Shown here piece after piece: positions 35,863-53,987 of a DNA stretch of 64,000 bases. The position numbers and the translations under genes are program-made. The notes beneath the pieces are model-generated. The model ran no database searches, was not told where the DNA came from, and worked only from the letters and a program-made list of their open reading frames with translations. How positions within the stretch are numbered: the stretch's first letter is position 1; each line of letters starts with the position of its first letter. The stretch lies in NCBI RefSeq assembly GCF_963422355.1, contig NC_085093.1:3227503-3291502 (forward strand), read 5' to 3'. The stretch comes from Corticium candelabrum. Its lineage: Eukaryota > Porifera > Homoscleromorpha > Homosclerophorida > Plakinidae.

Positions 35863-37254
35863 ATGGCAACTTCGGCTGCTCGAGGGGTGACGGTGAGAGC
35901 ATTAGTTCAACAGTGCTTATCAGCAAGGCTTCAAGTAAAACCTGCGTCTAGGGAAGATGTTGATGATGCGACCTATGTTGAGGCATGGGCTTTTAATTAC
36001 TACAGCGCACTTTTAGCTAATGTCTACAGTGTGTGTGATTATATTTCTGTTTAATGTTGCCGTCAGATTGGTAGAGGCATTGTGATTTATTTGTGCTTTC
36101 TGAAAGGAGCTGATTCGGCTGTTGTGCAGAAAACTGGTGAGCTATACATTCAACAATTGTCTAAATTTGCATAATTTCTGTCTCATTCGTTTATGGTCAC
36201 ATCACGTTTGCAATTTCAAGTCCTCAGATGCATTTAAGTTAATTAATTAATGGTATTTATCACGTGCACAAATTTGTCTTGTTCAGCTCAACTGTCATAT
36301 GTCTACAAACACTGACCCAATCATAAATTCTTAATTTAACTTAATTAAATGATTGCTATTCAAACTACTGTACCTCAACTTTTTGACAGTCACCAACTTA
36401 GATGTTATTTGCACTTCTTTGTGTACAAAAAGTTTTGAGGTACATGTGCTGTTTTTATTGAAGTCCCTCTGGTGAACTCACGTTGACGTTTTAATTAATA
36501 ATTGCCTGAGCTCTGCGAATTTAGTGAACTTGAAGTTGCAAACTCAATGTGACAATAAAGAAATGCAATCTGGAAGTGATGTAAACAGTAATGAATTTGA
36601 GATTTTACGTGTGTGTGTGTGTGCGCATGTGTAAATTAATGTTTGTACATTACAGTAAAAGCCTTGACAAGTGTCCGCCTGAGCTTCAATGCAGAGACTG
36701 GCTCCAATGGTTCAGTACTTGATATACAAGGTGACATCCTTGTTGTACCGCAGGTGGGTACTGTACGTCATGGAACATATAATCGTTATCACATGTAGAT
36801 ATATGTGTAGGCGACTCTGGGTGGCAAGATAAAAGGCAGAGCCGTTCAGTATGCAGGAGATTAGAGATATAGGGACCCATGCTCTAGAGCAGACTGACTC
36901 ACTCACTTTGTCATTAACTTGTTTGTGCAGATACCATGGGAACATAGCAAAGGATGATGGTCAACAACTGTATGATGAATTTGTCAGCTTATGTAATGTA
37001 TGACATCCAATGTAGGTTAGAATTGCATTTGTAACGTTAAAGTTCTATGAACACAGAAAGAAGTCAGTGAAAGCAGCACATCTGGTGACAGTCAACATCA
37101 ACAAGTACACCATGGTAAGCATCTTCGTTTCATTATTGTATTATACAGGTAGACTGTGACAGATGATGGTTGCTTCACAATAGGATCTTATGGGAATCGA
37201 CAAGTTCTTAGCATTGTTACAAACGGACCATTCACACATTTGTTTGAATTTTAG
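35863..37254 (+). CDS. DTD2: D-aminoacyl-tRNA deacylase 2 (animal tRNA deacylase)
   Basis: Removes wrongly attached amino acids from tRNA; animal DTD2 (ATD) clears L-Ala from tRNA-Thr and protects against aldehyde adducts in related lineages. Exons: 35863-35982, 36067-36136, 36656-36753, 36809-about 36849, about 36932-36998, about 37060-37112, about 37183-37254. Segments seen are [30 protein letters not shown], the DTD-like [20 protein letters not shown] (an SVLD/PQATL active-site block), [16 protein letters not shown] and the C-terminal [11 protein letters not shown] carrying the NGPFTH motif. The first intron either uses a GC donor (after GTTGAG), which preserves the aligned VE pair, or a weak GT donor two codons earlier. 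The gene looks intact. Confidence 0.95.
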
Positions 37255-37426
37255 AAGGAAAGGAAATATATTTTGATCTTAGGCAGCAATTATTTCTGTT
37301 TGACAAGCAATAGTGTGGTGGTTAGCTGGATAATGTCATCATGGTTTAACAAGACGTAATGGTGGCTATCTGTGATTTAGTTAGTGAATTTCAAACACGT
37401 ACACACACTCATGTACACACACTCAT

Positions 37427-37481
<55 letters not shown>

Positions 37482-37524
37482 TGTGCAACACGTTAATGTG
37501 TACACATGCACACACACATGCATG

Positions 37525-37582
<58 letters not shown>

Positions 37583-37776
37583 TTTTAAATGCTGAGTAAT
37601 CCGATCGACTAAGAATTAAACAACTGTGATGTAAAAACATGTGAACAATGTAACATAGTTTTTGTCACACGACAGCTTCAAAAATATTGATAAGTAACCT
37701 GTATTACTACTAAATTTACTGGTAACTATGACCATGTATGTTGCCATGGTAACAAGCATTTCCACTTGTAAGGCAG
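37255..37776. other. Convergent intergenic gap with two CA tracts
   Basis: Between the DTD2 stop and the LicD gene stop. It holds (CA)n tracts at about 37405-37478 and 37526-37577. No gene seen. Confidence 0.8.
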
Positions 37777-39220
37777 TCAAATTCCCAGTCTCCAAGAAAA
37801 CGAATAAATGTGAGACAACAAGTTCTCTGCCTTGTTTGGGACAGACATATTTCTGCCTAAGAATTTAAGTCTTCTGAAAGGTAACAGCCAACTGCTGGGA
37901 AATGCACTATATTTTCTGTACCATTGCAAAAAGGCACCGTCACTTGCATATTTGGTGTAGACTCTCGAGTTATCCTCCGGTGTTGTCCAATATCTGATCA
38001 TGTCAATGTTAGCTCCATTGCGTGATGCTACAAATGAATTCAAGTGTATGCCGATCACTCTGGCTTTGCTATCTGAAGAGAGAAAAACAGCACCTTACAC
38101 ATCAAGATGGTGCAGACTGGATAGATGGAGTAATGATGTTAAAGTCAGACCTCGTTATTCCGACCAGTTTCTATTGGACTAACGTGACTGTTGGATTATC
38201 GACAACAAATACACACAGTGACCATGTAAACTGGCTTCATGTGTATCTTGTCAGAAAGTGAGGGTGTCGGATTATCGAGTCAGAATAACGATGTCTGACT
38301 GTATATCTAAATCAAAGTTTTCACAAATAGCAAGTTCTGACAAATATATCCTGTGGGCTGATCGCTAGGCTCATTACTAGGAAGATCATACGAGATGGAG
38401 TCAGGACTTAGATAAGTCTAGTTATTCTTTGTATCTACAAAGAAGTCACACTGTCCTAGTTAGCTTCCTATCAGAACCCCTCACATTATCGTGGCCGATT
38501 CCTGTATGTCTAGGTCTCATCATAACTATTGATAGAAGTGAATTGAAAGAAAATGACTTCAAATCTGATACCATGCTTTGAAAACAACTTTTATATTAGA
38601 CACGCCCATAATTTTTGGGCTTCAGGTCCTAGGCCCCCTCAGGCTCCTAGGCCTCTCATTCTCTCCCCCCCATAGGTTCGCCACTGCTAAAAAGGAAGTA
38701 GTGCTACAGGTGGATAGAACCAGTGCTACTACGTATATGTACTTACAGAGTGGTCGCAATTTGTAGATATCTTTTGCGAAGTAGCCAATGTCAGCATCAT
38801 GATCCCACGGAATTAGCTGCCCGTCTCTGACGGCTGCTAGTAGTGTCCCACAGTCAAGCCAATAGGTCATTCCCGCATCGTCCAACAGGCGCGTAACGTC
38901 GACGAGAAGATCTCTCAATGCGGCAGTCTTGGCAACGGGTGGAAAGCAATCGTCGTTATATCCTCCAGAGAATTGAGGCAGCACAATAAAGTGGACGGCG
39001 GCAATAAGCGAGAAAAGTAGTGCGACAGCCAAGCGGCAAATACATTGTCTACAGCAAAAAACCTGCACGTTAGGTCTAACAATGATTAGCTAGAGACTGC
39101 CCGGTAGGTCCTAGGTGCATGAAATGACATGTACAACAAGTAACATGTAATGTAACATGCCTCGTCCAGATCACACGAGCCAAACATCACCAACCTTTTA
39201 GTACGAAAGCGGCTTCTCAT
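37777..39220 (-). CDS. LicD-family type II membrane protein
   Basis: Three exons: 39195-39220, 38747-39048, 37777-38072. The first exon (MRSRFRTK) joins a hydrophobic anchor (LAVALLFSLIAAVHFIVL), predicting a type II Golgi or ER protein of about 210 residues. The LicD / fukutin-type nucleotidyltransferase signature YWLDCGTLLAAVRDGQLIPW, then DHDADIGYF, carries the expected metal-binding Asp pair (DHDAD). The C-terminal exon has NGANIDMIRYW and an IPSSWLLP-like block (FPSSWLLPFRRLKFLG) common in the family. LicD-related animal proteins transfer ribitol-phosphate or phosphocholine-like groups to glycans; the substrate here is unknown. A frame from 39068 with no ATG was rejected in favour of the spliced start. 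Confidence 0.8.
38142..38301. mobile_element. 160-bp pogo-like MITE
   Basis: The right end reads CAGTCAGACATCGTTATTCT on the reverse strand and the left AAGTCAGACCTCGTTATTCC, each next to TA. The sequence type (CAGTyAGACCTCGTTATTC) is like the pogo terminus at 604 but a different family. It lies in the long LicD intron. Confidence 0.8.
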
Positions 39221-39284
39221 CTTTAGCTACCGGTAATTAGTCTTGTACAGTAGCTACGTACGTAGTAGCCTGTAGGTGCACATG

Positions 39285-39420
39285 TCTGGTCATCAGTGGC
39301 GGGAAGGAAACGGTCTATGATGATGATCTTTTCAATTGGCTAAGAAAAGGGCTGTAAACGACGCCGTCAAAGCGATCGTCAAGAACTTGAGTGAGTGATA
39401 TAACCAGGGTAGAGTCCCGT
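39285..39420. repeat. Ankyrin-like fragment, left copy
   Basis: About 85 percent identical by eye to 45290-45430. The first part translates as SGGKETVYDDDLFNWL and then loses frame, and it lacks about 30 bp present in the right copy. I infer a decayed gene fragment duplicated on both sides of the retroelement block. Confidence 0.7.
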
Positions 39421-39804
39421 ATCAGATTTCGGATAACGGCTAAATTCGGACGAGAGATCTTGGTCCAACGCAGTTGCCTAAGTATGAAATATAGGGCAAC
39501 GTAGAGACGTTAGGTAACTATTCTTGATCCGTGACAATCAATGGATTTGGCTCGAGCAAGAACGAGACTTGACTAAACGTTTACCACTTCCTCTAGACCT
39601 GGACAACTACCTCTAGTTCCGGATGGCCTCTCGTGCAGAGCTACCAAAGCACAGACACAAACCGAATCTATTTGTTGCAGTAGCCTAACATATCATCTTC
39701 CAAACAATTGTATGGGCAGCGTCGTCGTGTTTCGTGCGTAGCCGTGGTAGTCGTCAGAGTTGAGTGCATGAAGTCGCGCCCTCTAGTTTCGGATGCCCGA
39801 AAAG

Positions 39805-39865
39805 TGTTGTGACACGCCTTTTACTAATTAGCTAGCTGTGTTGTTCATGTTCATTACTGTCTGTT
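39805..39865. repeat. LTR-like 60-bp segment, left copy
   Basis: TGTTGTGACACGCCTTTTAC and the following 40 bp closely match the segment starting at 45147 at the right end of the Ty3/Gypsy element. The similarity stops after about 60 bp. It is probably a remnant of a long terminal repeat. Confidence 0.5.
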
Positions 39866-40064
39866 TCCTGTAAGTGTAAACTTTGAAAATCATCAATATC
39901 TCCGCTGTTTTTAGACTTTCGCGATGATCTCGGTATCGTTAGAAACTGCTAGGTCTGGCATTTCTGCTTATCAAATTATCTAAGCCCTTCCTTCAACCGA
40001 AATGGAAGGATAATACTTCTGCAATATCAAAGACAAACGGGTGGAGCAAGTACAAGTATAGGTT

Positions 40065-40195
40065 ATAGACCGCTGGCGAGTGTATAAACGAAATACACCC
40101 GCTCCGCCCACGAGTTGGCAAAGCCCGAGTGCTAACGAGCTGGGCGCAGCGGGGTGTATTCGTTTATACACTTGCCAGAAGGCCTCTACCCGGCT
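40065..40195. mobile_element. Short foldback element, GTGTATAAACGAA arms
   Basis: GTGTATAAACGAAATACACC (left) pairs with GTGTATAAACGAATACACCC (reverse right), with GCTGGC/TCTGGC outside and GC-rich sequence inside. An outer partial match (CCGAGTGC) extends the hairpin. No clear target duplication was found. Confidence 0.6.
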
Positions 40196-40793
40196 TGTAG
40201 CACCCAGCTGAGGCGTTGATATCCTGTAGGCGCGGAAGTTCAAATCAGTTGTGTAGCAAAATGTTCTGAAATCGACTTGGGCATTGAAACAGCAGAATTG
40301 CCAGTTATTGATTTTTTGGAAGCTAGTAAACTGCTAGACGTTGATGTTGTTTCTGATCAGCAGTCTTCTGAATCTCGTTTTCAATTTCATTCAGTAGTTT
40401 TCAGAAGTTTCTTGACTTGTGTGTTTCCCCTAACACCACAAAAGCTACTGCATCTGCGCGGTTAGAGTGTTCAACGCATGGAAGAAATGGAGAAACAAGC
40501 AGCCAACTGAAGAGGGAGCGCTCGGGCGGTACGTGCATGATCTGCATGTTACGAACAACAGAGAAATGAACTACTGGCTTGCAAGGTTTGTGCATGAAGT
40601 TCGGAGGCAAGATGGAAAGCCGTATCCACCTTCTACCATGTAGCTGGTTTACAGCGTTCTGTGCGCGCGAGTATCTTTCTATAGCTGGACGCCTAACCAC
40701 GCATGAAAGAACTCATTATGATTTCCGTACGCATCCATAGACCCACGTATTGTTTGTTCTGGCTGACAGATATGTTTCAGTAGCCTAATTGTT

Positions 40794-41044
40794 CACAAAC
40801 AATTCACATCTTGATAAACCAGTAGCCCCAGGCAGTTATACAGCCCGATTTATTGACCGGTCAATATGTAGCGGAAGTGGGATATGTCATTTTTTGTAAC
40901 CATTGTAGCACCCTAGCTTCGTCTGCGCCAATCAGTGTCCAGTATTCGCTGACATATCCCACTTCCGCTACATATTGACCGGTCAATAAATCGGGCGGTA
41001 TAACTGCCTGGGGCTACTGGTTTATCAAGACGTAAATTGTTTGT
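40794..41044. mobile_element. Foldback element with about 95-bp near-perfect arms
   Basis: The left arm (about 40794-40889) from ACAAACAATTCACATCTTGA through GCGGAAGTGGGATATGTCA is repeated inverted at about 40950-41044 with only about four differences. The spacer is about 60 bp. The arms include an inner palindrome TTGACCGGTCAA. It is probably a recent MITE, but the target duplication is unclear. It adjoins the left edge of the retroelement. Confidence 0.82.
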
Positions 41045-41099
41045 ACAAGGATATCAACGACCAATACTTCTTCGGCCGTAAACAACTCAACAACAAACC

Positions 41100-44000
41100 T
41101 CAAGTTTAGAGGAAGTCTGAATTTACAGGAAGTCTGAATTTCCTGCTAAAGCTCAGCAGAAGGACTGGCGTTGGGCAGTAACGCAGAAGGCGGAGATAAG
41201 AGGAGGAACCCTAATACTTCTGCAGAGTCCGGGGACAAGGCAAGTCGGAACGGTGAGAATGTGCACGTTGGCTGGTCTTGAGGACTCTCTAGTTTTGAAG
41301 GCAGAGATTGGCGGAGTCAGTCAGGATTGTCTTGTGGATGCAGGAGTCTCAGTTTCACTTGTTTCAGCTGAGATGGTGCCAAAGGAAGTGTCAGTACAGC
41401 CTACAGACAAGAAGCTGAGATCAGTAACTGGTCAGGAGCTATAGATGTGTCTGGAGAGGTGGAGCTGTCTAGCTATTGGACATTGGGCTACGAGCCACCA
41501 GTTTGTCGTTTGTAGTCTTACTACTGTTCCAGTGTTAGGAGCAGACTTTTTGTCAGGCCATAAGATGTCTGTGGATCTGAAGGAAGATAAGCTGCACTGG
41601 GCAGAAGGGCAAGTCAAATTGAGAACTCCTGGAACCAGGAACAAATGTTATGCAGTGTTGATGGAAGATGTTCGACTGGATGGTAATACAAGAGTGGTGG
41701 TCTCTGCAGAAGTTGTTCGAGGGGAAATCCATTGTGGAAATGACATAGTGTTCGAATCTGATGTGTGGCGTCTGGAGTCAGAAGAGCAGTTGCAGAAGAC
41801 AGGTGCCATAGCGGCTCGAGCTGTAGTTAATGTTGATTCGGGTACTGTTTCTTTTCAAATTATGTCATTGGGTACTACTGTAGAGTTACCCAAGGGAACA
41901 AAGATAGCAGCTATTGAGAGAGCCATGGTACAAAACACTCAAACAATTGCAGCAGTAGGAACGGATCAAACCCTGTCAACTTCAAAGAGTGGCAAGTCTG
42001 AGGAACAGTTCAAGCAACTTATGAGTTTATTCGACTGGTCCAAGGCAGACCTGGCAAAGGATGACAAGAGGAAGATGGAAAGTTTGCTGTGGGAGTATAG
42101 AGAGCTGTTTGTGATGCCAGAAACAGGAATCAGTGGACTTGGAAGAACTAATGTCACTAAGCATGTGATCAAAACATCTGGTGCAAGTCCTATAAAACAG
42201 CAACCACGTCGAGTCCCGCATGCAGTGAGAGAGGAAGTTGAAAGGCAAGTTGAGCACATGCTAGATGCAGGAGTGATTCGCCCTTCAAACAGTTTGTGGA
42301 GTTCTCCATTGGTTCTTGTGAAGAAACGAGATGGTTCTGTGTTGATTATCAGAAATTAAACAGCATAACTGTCAAGGATGCCTATCAATTGCCAAGAATC
42401 GACAATACTCTAGATGCACTGGGAGATGCTAAGTATTTTTTAACTCTTGATATGTCATCTGGGTACTGGCAAGTGGAAGTTGCTGAAGAAGACAAGGCGA
42501 AGACAGCATTTACAACAGGGAAAGGTCATTTTGAGTTTAGTGTCATGCTTTTCGGGTTGTCAAATGCCCCAACAACATTTCAGAGGCATATGGATTTGGT
42601 TCTATCTGGTTTACACTATGAAGAGTGCTTAGTCTATCTGGATGATGTCATTGTATTCTCTTCATCATTCGACCACCACCTGAAGAATCTTAAAGCTGTA
42701 TTTACCCGGTTGGTCGATGCAGGTTTGAAATTGAAATCAACCAAGTGTCACTTATGTTGTGATGAAGTGCACTACTTGGGACATATTGTGTCAAGGAATG
42801 GTCTCCGACCAGATCCTGAAAAAGTATCATGTGTGAGAGATTATCCAGCTCCAGCTGATGTAAAACAACTTTGATCATTTGTAGGTTTAGCTGGGTATTA
42901 CAGGAGGTTTATCCGTGGATTCTCTCAGATAGCAGCCCCACTGTTTAATCTGTTGGAAAAGGGAGTAAGTTTGTTTGAAGTGATAAATGCCAAACAGCTT
43001 TTGAGGAACTGAAGTATAGATTAACAGCATCACCGATTCTGGCTTTCCCACGTTTTGACCATCAGTTTAAACTAGCTACGGATGCCACTGATGTTGGTTT
43101 TGGGAGCAGTTCTCTTTCAAGAATATGGAGGTCGCGAGCATGTGATTGCATATGCCAGCAGAACCCTACACCGCCCGGAAAAGAACTATTCTGTTACTGA
43201 GAGAGAGACATTGGCACTGGTATGGTCCACCAAAATATTTCGACCTTATACCTGTATGGAAGACAGTTTCAGCTGATCACTGATCATTGTCCCTCAAGTG
43301 GCTGCGCACAATCAAAGACCCAAGAGGAAGAATTGCTCGATGGATCATGGTCTTAGAAGAGCATGACTGGACGATAGTGCACAGGGCAGGGAAGGAGAAT
43401 GCAAATGCAGATGCATTATCAAGGATACCACACGTACAAGGGCCTACCGATGTGGTGGAAGACAGTGGTAGCATTACTACGGGTGATCTGTGCAGTGCTG
43501 TTGGGTTTCTGACAACTCCAGACTGGTCAACTGAAAAGCTACGATTAAGCCAAGCCAATGATGAGGTAATTGCGCAAGTCTTGGAGGTGATTGATGGCCC
43601 TAGGCCAGCTTTCAAGGGGAAATGGAGGCGAAACCCCAAGCTTCGTCAGTTTTGGAGGATTTGGCATCAGTTGACTGGGGAAGACGGTGTCTTGATGAGA
43701 CGGGTTCAAGCTTTGCCAGTAGCAGGAGGGAAGAGTGTGTTGGTTGTGGTAGTTCCTGCAGCTCAAGTGTCACAGGTGCTAGAACAACTCCATAACAACT
43801 CAGGTCACATGCTTTTGGAGAAGCCGTTGGATCGAGTGAGGATGAAAACATTGTGGCCAGGGTTTACCAGAGATGTGGAAGAGTGGATTACTCAATGCTC
43901 TGTGTGTGCGAAGAAGAAGAATCCAGTACCTAAGCCAAAAGCTAAGATACAAAGCATCCCAGGAGGAAAACCTGTGGAGATGTGGGCAATGGATTTTGTG

Positions 44001-45290
44001 GGCTCATTACCTGTGACAAATGAAGGCAACAGATACCTTCTTGTTGTGGCTGATTACCATACGCGCTGGGTAGAAGCCCTTCCCCTTCCAGATCAAAGGG
44101 CAGAGACAGTTACTAGAGCTCTGATGAGAGCCGTAGTCAGTCGGTATGGAGTGCCTTTGGTGTTGCATAGTGACAAAGGTTCGAATTTTGAAAGTAAAGT
44201 GATAAGAGAATTGTCTGCACTACTTGGTATCCAGAAAGTCAAGACAACGGTCTACCACACACAATGCGATGGGCTAGTGGAGAGGTTAAATCAGACTATA
44301 CTAACAATGCTATCGAAACATGTGGCAGCGAACCAGAAAGACTGGGACACCTGGTTACCTTGTGTACTTCTTGCGTATAGATCAGCGAAGCAGAGTTCAA
44401 TTGGGTTATCAACATTCAAGCTCATGTTTGGTCACGAAGCTTGGTTACCAGCACATGTTGCATTGGGCTTAACAGACAAAGAACCAGTTAGGTTGTGCAC
44501 GGAATATGTTGCAGAGCTTGAGAAACAGCAGCAGCAGGCTAAGGAGATTGTTGATATTCAGTTAGCAGCTGCTCAACAGCAACAAGCAAGGAATGACGGA
44601 AGTACTACGGTCAGGGATTATGTGGAAGGTGACTTTGTGTGGCTACGTCAAAAGGCTGTAAAAGCAGGTCTGTCACCGAAACTAAGTAGTCCTTGGTCTG
44701 GTCCTTTCCGAGTGTTGAAGTGTTTTGAAAATGCAACCTATAAAATCAAACCAGTACAAGGTGGAAGAGTACAGCGAGAACACTATGACAGGATGAAGCC
44801 CTGCTACACATGCATGCTCAGTGGCTGAAGTTCCAGAAGGGTCTAACATTAGTGCAAAGACTTCTCAGAGGGTTCAACAAAAGGAATTTGCAGTAGAGAT
44901 TCCAGACAATCCCATCATCCATTATTTAGAGCTGAACGGAAGCATGCCTGTACAAGTTGAACATGCCAACTTGGAGCATGTTGGCGAAGTTCCATTGCCA
45001 GCACGAGGAGGCAGGCCGGTCAGACAGAGAGTCCCACCGAGATGGCTACTGGACTATGAGAGAGAACATGTAGAAGACGAGCGTAGATGTTTAGTTTAGG
45101 AAGGCAGGAGTGTGGCGTGTGGTGAGATGTAATTAACGCCCATGCCTGTTGTGACACGTCTTTGCTAATTAGCCAGCTGTATTGTTCACTTTCATTAGTC
45201 CGTTCTCAGCTAGCCTAGCGGTTGCTTTCTTTCTTTGGATTCTGTTTCGACTCAGTCGTTGTTGTTGCGTTTGTTGTTTGGTATACATGT
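41100..45290 (+). mobile_element. Decayed Ty3/Gypsy LTR retrotransposon (fossil)
   Basis: A pol region in the usual Gypsy order: an aspartic-protease-like segment (about 41.25-41.6 kb), reverse transcriptase with YLDDVIVFS (about 42.2-42.8), RNase H (about 43.0-43.3), the integrase zinc-binding domain (about 43.8), the integrase catalytic core (about 43.97-44.5) and a C-terminal domain near 44.7. A short downstream frame follows to about 45.1 kb. A convincing gag was not found, so the 5' part seems missing. A segment starting TGTTGTGACACG at 45147 is matched at 39805 and may be LTR sequence, but full paired LTRs are not visible. The element is broken, with about four interruptions in pol, and of moderate age since domain sequences are still easy to read. 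Confidence 0.9.
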
Positions 45291-45430
45291 GCGGTCATCA
45301 GTGGTGGGAAGGAAACGGTCTATGATGATGATCTTTTCAATTGGCTAGATGTAAACGACGCTGTCAAAGCGATCCTCAATGGGGCGGACGTAAATGTGGT
45401 AGCAAGAAATTAAGAATTTGAGTGAGAGAT
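45290..45430 (+). pseudogene. Ankyrin-like fragment, right copy
   Basis: Translates as SGGKETVYDDDLFNWLDVND and then KAILNGADVNVVARN before a stop, the opening of an ankyrin-repeat protein. No continuing exon was found downstream. It is the better-preserved twin of 39285-39420. Confidence 0.55.
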
Positions 45431-46006
45431 ATGGCCAGGGTAGTGTCCGGTTCCTGTATGACACTTTTTGCTATGTGGGGTAGACAATTATTATTGTTAT
45501 ATTATTTACGTATTATATATTATAAAAAAATTAAAATTGTATTTTCACAACGGTCAAACCATAAGGTTTTGCTGTAAACTAAAATTTATATTTAGCTGAT
45601 TGACTTGTACCAAAACACGATCAGAATTCATGTTTTGTGTTCCCCTGTGCTTATAAATGTTGGTGCTAAGGGTGCTAACGTACATGTACTACATTAGAAT
45701 GACAATGACAGAAACCATGTCAACGCAAGTATTAATTAATTAATTTAAAGGTGAACCCATTTTACATGCATGTGGTGTACTAGCCTCGAACTTCCAGACC
45801 AGAGAGAGCACCCCAATTCCATTTCTGAAGATATCTCCAATAATTTAGAACGCATCACAATAACTAAAGCTAAGACACTGTTGTACAGTGTAATAATTAA
45901 TTAAATAAATCAAATAGACAGACTTCTGTTTTGAATTGTTAAATTTATCATGCATACGTCTGAATTATGGTTTCCCATTGATGATGTGTTTCCAGTGAAA
46001 GCAACA
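45431..46006. other. Intergenic, AT-rich
   Basis: Low-complexity AT-rich sequence between the retroelement block and the CLCN7 3' end. No gene seen. Confidence 0.6.
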
Positions 46007-53553
<7,547 letters not shown>

Positions 53554-53987
53554 TCTGTAGTTGTCGAAATGCCAAAAATTCACATTTGCAGAGAGCCCCT
53601 AGCTCGGTCATAGAATCACACACGTGCTCGCTCATATGATCAAACACACCCCCTCAGAGAACAAGAACCAAAGGCGTGGGCCTTCGTAACACTTTAAGTG
53701 GCCTCTTGTCAACTGCGAACGCTGTACAGTACTGTACTTGTATGGGAAAAAACAAAAAACGCAATGCGATCACCTGACCTAATGACCCGTATTTGACTTA
53801 CCCGTATTACTGCGCGAAATACCCCCGGTATAGCAGTCAAGTGCCTAATAATGTAATTTTCCTAACTTTTATTCAGATTTCTAATATTTCAATTTTTAGA
53901 CAGCAACAGCTGCGCGAGCCTTTGGAGCTCCAACATAGATATATACGGGATTTGTGGCAATTATCACGTGCTCTATTCACACACGGT
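53554..53987. promoter_or_regulatory. Bidirectional spacer CLCN7 / MRPL12
   Basis: 434 bp between divergent starts. A pyrimidine-rich stretch ending TTTTTAGACAG (about 53900) could be a splice acceptor, so MRPL12 may have an upstream non-coding exon. No TATA box stands out. Confidence 0.5.

Noticed and set aside
39048-39068. LicD gene start at 39068
   Set aside because: The codon is GTG and the following bases form a splice acceptor (TTTTTTGCTGTAG). A short ATG exon at 39195-39220 joins in frame and gives a type II anchor.
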